From assembly GCA_021810685.1 (NCBI GenBank), contig JAJZII010000024.1, forward strand, positions 1 through 7,060: 7,060 nt of DNA, given 5' to 3'. Below, piece after piece: positions 1 through 5,934 of this stretch. This DNA comes from Microcaldota archaeon. GTDB taxonomy: Archaea > Micrarchaeota > Micrarchaeia > Micrarchaeales > Micrarchaeaceae. The notes beneath the pieces are model-generated. The model was not told where the DNA came from, made no database searches, and saw only the letters and a program-made list of their open reading frames with translations. Every line of letters begins with the position of its first letter. Position 1 is the stretch's first letter. Position numbers and translations under genes: made by a program.

Positions 1-3000
1 ATCGTCTCGTAACCCGACATATTGTTGGCTCCGACATGCAGCGGCGTGCTTGAGCAGCCGGCTATGCAGTACGAAACGTAGTTGCCGTTGCCGACGGAAA
101 TGTTGGCCGCGAGCGGCCAGCCGTACGGCGGATACGCCTGCGCTATGCCGTTGCTCCCCTGCGACAGGTCTGCCATGCCCTGACTTAGTGCCAGGTCGAA
201 CTGCTGCGACGGGTGCAGCGGCACCTCGGTGCCGTTGTATAGGAAGGCACGCAGCATGAGTATGCTCGCTATGGGGGTAGGAATGCATGCCTCACTAAGA
301 GCGTTATTTTGGACGCATGATGAGGTCGGCGGTTCAGAGATGGTCCAGTTGTCGATTACGTAGAGCAAACCTCCGGAGCTGAACAGCGCGATTGGGTGGT
401 GGAACTGCGAAGTGTCGTTGAGGTTTGGCAGGCTGTTGCTGTTGAGGGCAGGGTTGTTTGTGTAGTAATTCGCGACGGTCGCGTTCCCGAACGGCCCACC
501 ATGTGCCAAGTACGCAGTTATGTCCAGGGCAGTACCCGTGGTCGAGGTGTTGTATGAGAGCGTGAAGTTACCCCCATAGCTTAGGGTGTTCGCGGCGAAG
601 TAAGGTATGGCCCCATAGTTAGGGTTTGCCAGGTAGATGAACTGCCCGCCGGCATCCGACGCTATCAGGTCAGTCGGCATGAAATTGTAGGCCGTGCTTG
701 AGCTTATGGTGTTGGCGATGATGTTGCCCACCGATGGTATGGCCGCCAGCACGAAGGAGCCGCTCGACCCCCTCACGTTGCCGACCATGAAGACATCGTC
801 GGCGTAATCGGATGTCAGGGCAGTAGGCACTATGTTCTGAAGCGCCTTCAGATTGCTGCCACCGCTGACACATGTCGTGTAGAAGCACCATGTGGATGTG
901 TCGCTGGTGAGCTGCGTCACGTTCGTGAGGTAGAGGTTAGAGGCCTGGGCCTTGAGATCGTACTTCCAGTAGGTATCCCATGCATTCTTCCAGTCGCTGT
1001 AGCTGCCGGTGTACTGCCCCTCGGCGAAATTCGGCGCCGCGTTGGTCATGTTGTAGTAGCCTTGGGGTATGTATCTGAATTTGTATATTGTGGTGGTAGT
1101 GGTGGAGGAGGTGCAGACTAAGAAACTGGATGTGCACGACGTGGACTCGGTCAGCACATATATGTAGTCGTTGGGCGCCGCCGCTATGAACACGGGGTTC
1201 GATATGGTGCTCTGCGAATCAGGAATTACCTGGTTTATCAGGTTCCCCAAGTTCAGGTTGTAGTTGGTGCTGACCTGCTTGGAGGACGGAGGCACAACTG
1301 TGAACTCCGTGGTGCCGGCGCTGAACGCAGAAGAAGAGGCAGATGACAGAGAGTTTGCTGAGAACTCTTCTATATTGCCTTTCACGTTGGCGAAGAAGCC
1401 CGAGCCTGTGGAGAGTGGGAACGGGTCTAGGAAGTTACCCGGATCCATGTAGTTGTGCGGGCTGTACATGTCGAACGACAGGTTCAGATACTGTATGCGC
1501 CCGTTGACATCGCTGAGCGTGGCAGGCATGGAGAGGTTGTACAGGAAGTATGGGAGGAACTGCACGTTCTTCGTCGTCATGGCGCTTTTAGGTATGGCCC
1601 ACGTGCTAGAGCACTGATATGGGAATATATAGCCAGTATAGCACGTCTGCTGCGTCGCGACTATGTAGTTGCCAGGGGGTAGGTTTTTGCCGTTCGAACC
1701 TTTAACAGTGCTGCTGTCGTAGACGTAGCTGCCGGAGTTGCTGAATGATCCCTGCTCCTGCCCGTTCAGGTACAGGTTTCCATAGCCCAGGACAGGAGGG
1801 CAGCCTCCAATGGGCCAGCAGTCGCCGTAGAGGCTGTAGCCGCTGTTGCTGAGCTGGCTGCTTATATCGTAAACAGGCGAATAGACGTAACCGTTGAAGA
1901 CGAGCCTTGAGGAGGGCGTGCCCTTCTGGTTCGTAGGTATGGGTATGTTGGCGTTGTTTATACTCTGGAAGTTGAGCGAGTATGTGAAAGAGTAGTAGTA
2001 CGTGCAGCTGTTTGTCTTCAGTTCCAGACTGGAAAACGTGGCGCCCGCCTCAGGGAATACCTGCTGGGCCTGCGAGAGCTTCGCTGCGTCTGCGTTGCCG
2101 ATGTCCGCATATTCGAGGCTCCAGCTCCACACTCCCTGCTGCGGCGACGCCGGAACCTGTCCGAAGATATATGACTGCGTGTTGTAGCCGTTAGATATCG
2201 CATTACTCTGGACTACAGGCACGGTGAGCAGGCCCCCGCCGGCGGGCGAGTATATTGGCACGGTGCCAACGTTCTCGATGCCGTTGGCGCCGGTCCACAC
2301 GACCCAGAACAGAAAGGTGTTCGAAACGTTGGTATAGTATTCGGCGCCGTACGAGTTGCCCTGAAAGTGCAGTGTTCCGGAGCCTGCCGGCGACCAGCCG
2401 CACGCCGTAGCAGTATTGGTTGGGTTGAACTTGCCAACTATTATGGCAAGATAGCAGTTGCCCTGCGGCGTTGTGGGCGAGAATGGCTGGTAGACATAGC
2501 CTGAGGCCTGCAGGTAGTTGGACGTGGCATTGGCCTCGCCGGAGAGGCCCAAATCCTGCAGCTGCGCGGCAACTGCATTTGCGATGTATATTTGCACTGT
2601 GGCGTTGGCAGGGTTGTTCTGACTCCACTCGACGGTCGTGTTGACCTGTATGAGGGTGTTAAGCTGCGAGCTCTTCGCCAGGCATAGGTCGCCGCCTGTG
2701 TACGTGCCAGGCTTCTGGTCGTAGTAGAGCAGCGTGTTGCTTGAGTCCGGCGCAGAGGGGCATGTGATGAGCCACTGCGCGTTGTTGTCGTTGTACCCGA
2801 GCACGCTGCTTGTCACGGGGGTTGTATGTTGTGCCCCGGTGGACGGAACCAGGCTGCCACCGTAGCCAGTGTTCGGGTATGATGTCGACACAGCGGTGTT
2901 CGACGTGAAGAAGCAATGACCTTGGGTTTCTGTGTATGGACCGTACGGCGGCAAGCACTCCAGAGGAGTCTTGGCCTCCGGCAGGTGAGTGAAGACGATC

Positions 3001-4250
3001 TGGCCAGGGCGCCCGAGTACATTGGCGGTATTGCTGTTGCTGTAGATTACGGTGCCGCCGTTGGTAGGGCAGTTATAACCCGGGCTTTCGGCCAAGCTGG
3101 TGACCGAACCGCCGTGCACGGACAGCCCGGAAGTTTTGAGCTGCGAGCTCGACATGCTGTACTCCATGGTTATGTTGATCACGCCGCCGCCGCCCGAGCC
3201 GGCGCATGCGCGGTCGCCGCTGTTGCTAGTGAGGGTCGTGTTGCCGCCGTTAGCCATTATTGTGCCGAGATGTATCTGCCCAGTGTCCTGGCTGGTGACA
3301 GTTATGTGGACGTATCCACCGCCACCTCCGCCGCCAGGGTAAGCAGAGTCGGATGTGCCCGGAAATCCGCTGGCGTTTATCGTGCCGTAGTTGTAGAACT
3401 GCTCGGATTGTATTGATATGTAGCCGCCGCCGTCGCCTCCGGAGCCACTGGACGAGCTCTGGCACGGACTAGTGAGGCCGCCAGGGTTAGCCGAGCCGGC
3501 GCTGCCACCGCCAGCGTTAGCTCCAGCGCCGCCTAAGTTGAGATATCCTTCCTGGTTGGGGCCGTCACCACCGGTGCCTGCGAAGCTTGCACTACATGCG
3601 TTTCCGTTAGAGCCGCTGCCGCCAATGCCACCTGCTACCTTGCTTGTGAATATACTGTCCTCTTCGCCGTTGCAGCCGTAGCCGTTGCTTGGGCCGCCAG
3701 TTGCAGTGGCGCCAGATTGGCCATTGCCGTTTATTGAATAGCACGTTGAGCCGTCGAACAGCAGCGTGGTATAATGCACAGGAGAGAACGCCAGCTGCAC
3801 CAGGTTCCTCTTCGCCGATGCCGGAAGCAGGCCGGTGACGCAGCAGGGAACCTCTCCGCTGCTGGTCTCGCCCCCAAGCCCGTACGTAGACGAGCCGCCG
3901 CCGCCGGCCGTCGTGTTAATCACGTTTGCGTGGCTCTGGACGATGAATGTGCTGAGGGCATCAATCGCAAAACCGTTGGTGTCAAGGGTCGCACCGCTCT
4001 GTATCAGTATGTCAGAGTAGGTGAGCGGTCCAGTGAGCCGTTCGTTGCATGTGACCGTGACGCCGATAGAGTTGGTCGAGTAGCAGGATGGATTTGTAAA
4101 GGGTAGCGACGTAGGCTGCATCACAGCGTTTTTCGCAGCGGCCAGGACAGCATGGGTTGCCATCGACTGCGCGGAGGCCGTTCCGGAAAGCGCCTGGAGC
4201 ACAAGCAGAAGCGCAGCAGCAACGGCAAACGCCGCCAAACCAGCCCTCAT
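1..4250 (-). CDS. Giant secreted surface protein, glycine-rich beta-helix-like and beta-propeller-like, 3' end outside window
   Basis: I read this frame codon by codon from the ATG at 4250-4248 to the window edge. It has no stop in 1416 codons, so the C-terminus is missing. Residues 1-27 form a Sec signal peptide, so the protein acts outside the cell. Residues about 60-115 are beta-strand-like (YSDILIQSGATLDTNGFAID). Residues about 115-360 are rich in Gly with three GGGG-aromatic/hydrophobic repeats. Residues 360-1000 are rich in Asn, Ser, Thr, Tyr and Gln and match no family I know. Residues 1018-1302 hold four propeller-like strands. I count about 29 cysteines (C136-C137 adjacent) and many N-glycosylation sequons (NTT, NATV, NVSN, NLSM, NFTL, NDTS, NWTI, NGTE), as expected of an oxidised, glycosylated exterior protein. 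No membrane segment is visible after the signal. An S-layer component, adhesin or other envelope protein is possible; the exact function is unknown. The CDS call is near certain, the role is inference. Confidence 0.93.
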   Translation of the reverse strand, partial: MRAGLAAFAVAAALLLVLQALSGTASAQSMATHAVLAAAKNAVMQPTSLPFTNPSCYSTNSIGVTVTCNERLTGPLTYSDILIQSGATLDTNGFAIDALSTFIVQSHANVINTTAGGGGSSTYGLGGETSSGEVPCCVTGLLPASAKRNLVQLAFSPVHYTTLLFDGSTCYSINGNGQSGATATGGPSNGYGCNGEEDSIFTSKVAGGIGGSGSNGNACSASFAGTGGDGPNQEGYLNLGGAGANAGGGSAGSANPGGLTSPCQSSSSGSGGDGGGYISIQSEQFYNYGTINASGFPGTSDSAYPGGGGGGGYVHITVTSQDTGQIHLGTIMANGGNTTLTSNSGDRACAGSGGGGVINITMEYSMSSSQLKTSGLSVHGGSVTSLAESPGYNCPTNGGTVIYSNSNTANVLGRPGQIVFTHLPEAKTPLECLPPYGPYTETQGHCFFTSNTAVSTSYPNTGYGGSLVPSTGAQHTTPVTSSVLGYNDNNAQWLITCPSAPDSSNTLLYYDQKPGTYTGGDLCLAKSSQLNTLIQVNTTVEWSQNNPANATVQIYIANAVAAQLQDLGLSGEANATSNYLQASGYVYQPFSPTTPQGNCYLAIIVGKFNPTNTATACGWSPAGSGTLHFQGNSYGAEYYTNVSNTFLFWVVWTGANGIENVGTVPIYSPAGGGLLTVPVVQSNAISNGYNTQSYIFGQVPASPQQGVWSWSLEYADIGNADAAKLSQAQQVFPEAGATFSSLELKTNSCTYYYSFTYSLNFQSINNANIPIPTNQKGTPSSRLVFNGYVYSPVYDISSQLSNSGYSLYGDCWPIGGCPPVLGYGNLYLNGQEQGSFSNSGSYVYDSSTVKGSNGKNLPPGNYIVATQQTCYTGYIFPYQCSSTWAIPKSAMTTKNVQFLPYFLYNLSMPATLSDVNGRIQYLNLSFDMYSPHNYMDPGNFLDPFPLSTGSGFFANVKGNIEEFSANSLSSASSSAFSAGTTEFTVVPPSSKQVSTNYNLNLGNLINQVIPDSQSTISNPVFIAAAPNDYIYVLTESTSCTSSFLVCTSSTTTTTIYKFRYIPQGYYNMTNAAPNFAEGQYTGSYSDWKNAWDTYWKYDLKAQASNLYLTNVTQLTSDTSTWCFYTTCVSGGSNLKALQNIVPTALTSDYADDVFMVGNVRGSSGSFVLAAIPSVGNIIANTISSSTAYNFMPTDLIASDAGGQFIYLANPNYGAIPYFAANTLSYGGNFTLSYNTSTTGTALDITAYLAHGGPFGNATVANYYTNNPALNSNSLPNLNDTSQFHHPIALFSSGGLLYVIDNWTISEPPTSSCVQNNALSEACIPTPIASILMLRAFLYNGTEVPLHPSQQFDLALSQGMADLSQGSNGIAQAYPPYGWPLAANISVGNGNYVSYCIAGCSSTPLHVGANNMSGYET
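345..1199 (-). other. Beta-propeller-like segment of the giant surface protein
   Basis: Residues 1018-1302 contain four segments of similar shape: NPVFIAAAPNDYIYVLTE (1018 on), PTALTSDYADDVFMVGN (1142 on), PTDLIASDAGGQFIYLAN (1192 on) and HPIALFSSGGLLYVIDNW (1285 on). Each starts with Pro or Asn-Pro, has a small-residue strand, a polar turn, then an aromatic/hydrophobic strand such as FIYLAN or LLYVID. This is how blades of YncE/YVTN-like or Kelch-like propellers look. Gaps of about 124, 50 and 94 residues fit blades of roughly 45-60 residues with some not recognised. A poly-Thr run (T1050-T1054) lies between the first and second segment. The call is pattern-based only. Confidence 0.4.
3171..3910 (-). 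repeat. Glycine-rich repeat region, probable parallel beta-helix rungs
   Basis: This stretch encodes residues about 114-360 of the giant protein and is dominated by Gly, Ser, Asn and Ala. Three related units stand out: GDGGGYISIQ (Y277) followed by YGTINASG; a run of seven glycines at 306-312 then YVHITV (Y313), followed by LGTIMANGG; and GSGGGGVINIT (V357), followed by KTSGLSVHGG. Each joins a glycine run to an alternating beta strand, then about 10-20 residues later a short strand ending in Gly. Spacing between anchors is 36 and 44 residues. Similar Gly-run plus strand units occur in beta-helical (pectin-lyase-like) surface proteins of bacteria and archaea. The fold is inferred, the repeat is seen. 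At DNA level the coding strand carries GGN tracts. Confidence 0.7.
4170..4250 (-). other. Sec signal peptide of the giant surface protein
   Basis: Residues 1-27 show a short n-region with one arginine (MRAGL), a hydrophobic core of Ala, Val and Leu (AAFAVAAALLLVL), and a polar end with the AxA motif A25-S26-A27 before Q28. This is the classical signal peptidase I pattern. There is no cysteine lipobox and no twin-arginine motif. The presence of this signal right at the first ATG supports the start at 4250. Confidence 0.85.
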
Positions 4251-4270
4251 TTTACCCAATACTTTTGCAC

Positions 4271-4287
4271 CTTATAAGATTAAATAG
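4271..4287. promoter_or_regulatory. Divergent promoter with palindromic TATA-like element
   Basis: The only strongly AT-rich part of the 69-bp gap between the two divergent genes is CTTATAAG (4271-4278, a perfect palindrome) followed by ATTAAATAG. Read leftwards, the palindrome centre lies 24.5 bp from the ATG at 4250, so the giant surface gene could be transcribed leaderless; CTATTTAATC (4287-4278 on the minus strand) is an alternative box that would give a leader of a few bases. Read rightwards, a TATA box at 4271-4278 would give a start near 4300 and a leader of about 19 bases that contains the GGTGA site. No clear purine-rich BRE is visible. Archaeal TATA boxes normally sit about 26 bp before the transcription start; the assignment here is inferred from spacing. 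Confidence 0.55.
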
Positions 4288-4310
4288 CTTTACAGCTCCA
4301 CATCTATCAG

Positions 4311-4315
4311 GGTGA
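4311..4315 (+). promoter_or_regulatory. Ribosome binding site GGTGA of the hydrolase
   Basis: GGTGA lies 4 bases before the ATG at 4320 and matches the archaeal anti-Shine-Dalgarno sequence at the 16S 3' end. It fixes the start of the hydrolase. It is the only convincing ribosome site among the three start regions in the window, the others being apparently leaderless. Confidence 0.7.
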
Positions 4316-4319
4316 GCTG

Positions 4320-4991
4320 ATGGAAACAAACGACGTTATAAAGTGGATAGGTCACGCAAGCTTCATTTTCAGGGCCAACTCGATGAACGTGTTCGTCGAC
4401 CCGTTCAGCGTCTCAGCGGCAGTGAACAGCAAAGCAGACATAATACTGATAACGCACGCGCACTTCGACCACTGCAGCAAGGATGATATTGACAGGGTGC
4501 GCAGCGAAGGCACAAAGATAGTGGCTGCACCAGGCTGCCTGGACGCGAAGGAGTACAGCAGGCTTGAGGTGATGAGGCCCGGGCAGAGCAAGGATAGTAT
4601 GGGAATTAGGATCGAGGCTGTTCCTGCGTACAACACCAATCAAGCAAGGCTCAGTTACCACCCCAGGCAGAATGACTGGGTGGGCTACGTCGTGGACGTG
4701 GACGGCATGCGAGTCTACCATGCAGGAGACACGGACTTTGTAGACGAGATGAAGAGCCTAAGCAGCATAGACCTGGCGCTCCTGCCGATAGGCGGCAAGT
4801 ACACAATGGACGTCGGCGAGGCCATAAGCGCAGCGGACGCCATAGGCGCGAAGCGCACGGTGCCCATGCATTATAAGAGCCTGCTCGGCAGGGAAGGTTC
4901 AATGGAGGCCGAGAAGAAGTTCCTGGGCGCCGTGAAGGGCGCCAGCCTTATGCACGAGATACAGGAGCCTACGTACGCATTCAAGCAGTGA
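4320..4991 (+). CDS. Metallo-beta-lactamase-fold hydrolase, UPF0173/COG2220 (UlaG-like) group
   Basis: This 223-residue protein has the normal length for UPF0173 members. The N-terminus has the family's IKWIGHASF motif (W9, G11, H12), followed by VDPF (26-29). The metal-binding HxHxDH signature is H46-A-H48-F-D50-H51, followed by CS. Further likely ligands or active-site residues are H114 (YHPRQND, followed by GYVVDVDG), H134 and D137 in HAGDTD, and H184 in VPMHYKS. LLPIGGKYTMD (155-164) is also typical. All core residues are intact, so it should be an active, probably zinc- or manganese-dependent cytoplasmic hydrolase. Its substrate is not predictable; the bacterial relative UlaG opens a lactone, but most members are uncharacterised. 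There is no signal peptide. The GGTGA site 4 bases upstream supports the start. It is divergent from the giant surface gene and overlaps ksgA tail to tail. Confidence 0.93.
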   Translation: METNDVIKWIGHASFIFRANSMNVFVDPFSVSAAVNSKADIILITHAHFDHCSKDDIDRVRSEGTKIVAAPGCLDAKEYSRLEVMRPGQSKDSMGIRIEAVPAYNTNQARLSYHPRQNDWVGYVVDVDGMRVYHAGDTDFVDEMKSLSSIDLALLPIGGKYTMDVGEAISAADAIGAKRTVPMHYKSLLGREGSMEAEKKFLGAVKGASLMHEIQEPTYAFKQ

Positions 4992-5778
4992 GCCTGCTTG
5001 CGATATCTTCGGCCGCGGCGAGCAGTTCTTCGGGCCCCATCTTGAAGACGCGCTTCCCGGAGTCGGCAAGGGAATCGGCCAGCCGCACAGCGTCTGCGCC
5101 ATCGAGCAAGAGGCTCTTGGCCGAGTCTATCACAGCGTTCCTGAGGAGCTTCTTCTTGTGCTCCATCACGAGGCCCAGCACCTTCTGCACTGTGTTATCG
5201 ATTATTGCGCCCTTAGTCTCGAGGTGCACCAGCACCGAATCCACCTTTGGCACAGGATAGAAGTTGTTCCGCGGCACGTCCATTATCCGCGTGGCGCTGA
5301 ACTGCAGCGCTGAGAAGACGCTGAGCTTCGAGTACTTCTTTGTCCCCGGCTTGGCGAGCATGTGCTCCACGAACTCCTTCTGCAGGCATAGCACAGCCTC
5401 GAGCCTGCGCACCATTAGCCACGAGAGCACCTTGCTCGAGAGGTTGTATGGCACGTTTGACACCATTATCTCAGCACCTGCGAAGGCGCTCTCGGCAGTA
5501 TCGAAGAAATCGCCCTCCAAGAGCATAACGTTCCCGGCATCGATGGAGTTGCTGAGCAGTTCATAGAGGCGCCGGTCCTTCTCCACCGCGAGGACGCGCT
5601 TCGAGGCCTTGCTCAGGGCCCTTGTCAGTATTCCAAGGCCGGGGCCAATCTCGACGGCAAACTTTCCGCGTGCGTACTCGGCCTCGATCCTGGCGACACT
5701 CTCGTTGACGAGGAAGTTCTGGCCCAAGCGCTTGCGAGCGCGCAGGTTCCGCGCGAGTTCGGCGTAGCTTACGTCCAT
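4981..5778 (-). CDS. ksgA: 16S rRNA (adenine-N6,N6)-dimethyltransferase KsgA/Dim1
   Basis: KsgA dimethylates two adjacent adenines in the 3'-terminal hairpin of 16S rRNA with S-adenosylmethionine during small-subunit maturation. The 265-residue protein has all hallmarks: RLGQNFL near residue 18; SAM motif I EIGPGLGILT (43-52); the acidic ribose-binding position in VEKD (65-68); GDF (89-91); catalytic motif IV NVPYNLSS (108-115, the N-x-P-Y of N6-adenine methylases); and FYPVPKVDS (173-181), typical of the family. The C-terminal helical domain is of the short archaeal kind. I chose the ATG at 5778; a GTG lies directly before it (5781) and would add one Met. A TATA-like box centred 26.5 bp upstream of this ATG, with no Shine-Dalgarno site, suggests a leaderless mRNA starting at or next to it. 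It stands alone, with no ribosomal or RNA polymerase genes beside it within the window. Confidence 0.96.
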   Translation of the reverse strand: MDVSYAELARNLRARKRLGQNFLVNESVARIEAEYARGKFAVEIGPGLGILTRALSKASKRVLAVEKDRRLYELLSNSIDAGNVMLLEGDFFDTAESAFAGAEIMVSNVPYNLSSKVLSWLMVRRLEAVLCLQKEFVEHMLAKPGTKKYSKLSVFSALQFSATRIMDVPRNNFYPVPKVDSVLVHLETKGAIIDNTVQKVLGLVMEHKKKLLRNAVIDSAKSLLLDGADAVRLADSLADSGKRVFKMGPEELLAAAEDIASRLTA

Positions 5779-5800
5779 CACTGGGATTTGGGACTAATGG

Positions 5801-5808
5801 TTTTTATA
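5801..5808. promoter_or_regulatory. Shared bidirectional TATA-like box for ksgA and the pilin-like gene
   Basis: TTTTTATA on the plus strand reads TATAAAAA on the minus strand. Its centre (5804.5) lies 26.5 bp from the ksgA ATG at 5778 and 25.5 bp from the ATG at 5830. Both distances equal the usual TATA-to-transcription-start distance in archaea, so both genes may be transcribed from the first base of their start codons. The whole gap is 51 bp and has no second AT-rich box of comparable quality. AGTGA at 5816-5820, 9 bases before 5830, could be a weak ribosome site if the plus-strand mRNA starts further upstream. Confidence 0.55.
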
Positions 5809-5829
5809 CATAGGCAGTGAATACCGAGT

Positions 5830-5934
5830 ATGCCTGTGAGGATGCAGAGCGCCATAGAGTTTATGTCAGTGTACGGAATAGTGCTCCTCATCATAGCTAT
5901 AATGATAGCTATTCTGGTCTTCTTCATAAGCATC
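5830..5934 (+). other. Class III (type IV pilin-like) signal and hydrophobic helix
   Basis: Residues 1-35 begin MPVRM, then QSAIEF, then a long hydrophobic stretch VYGIVLLIIAIMIAILVFFI. Placing the cleavage after M5 puts Gln at +1 and Glu (E10) at +5, the two signature positions of archaeal prepilin-peptidase substrates, with Arg at -2. Many archaeal proteins share a QSAMEYLMTYGW-type N-terminus of the same layout. The -1 residue is Met rather than the usual Gly or Ala, so processing is likely but not assured; without cleavage this would be a plain membrane anchor. Confidence 0.75.

Noticed and set aside
1083..1112. GGT/GGA simple-sequence stretch as a phase-variable repeat
   Set aside because: It encodes a Ser-Thr run with interrupted triplets (TGT, GGT, AGT, GGA), and triplet slippage would not shift the frame.
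2203..2628. 141-residue open frame on the minus strand
   Set aside because: It is out of frame with, and fully inside, the giant gene on the same strand; its Arg/Cys/His-rich composition is that of a shifted frame.
2916..3416. 166-residue open frame on the plus strand
   Set aside because: It lies antisense within the giant surface gene, in its GC-rich Gly/Ala part where stops are rare. The Ala/Val/Arg-rich translation has no motif, and the opposite frame is continuous with a signal peptide.
3472..3681. Pro-rich 69-residue open frame on the plus strand
   Set aside because: The prolines are the antisense of glycine (GGN/NCC) codons in the Gly-rich repeats.
3171..3910. GCC-rich tracts considered as a CRISPR array or tandem DNA repeat
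   Set aside because: There are no constant repeats with even spacers; similarity is at the protein level and codons vary.
5779..5781. GTG start one codon upstream of the ksgA ATG
   Set aside because: It is possible, but ATG at 5778 is the stronger codon and lies at the better distance from the TATA-like box; the difference is one residue.
5842..5844. Alternative ATG start for the pilin-like gene, preceded by GTGAGG
   Set aside because: The GTGAGG directly abuts the ATG, which leaves no spacer, and this start would remove the basic residue before the cleavage site. ATG 5830 also has the ideal distance to the TATA-like box.
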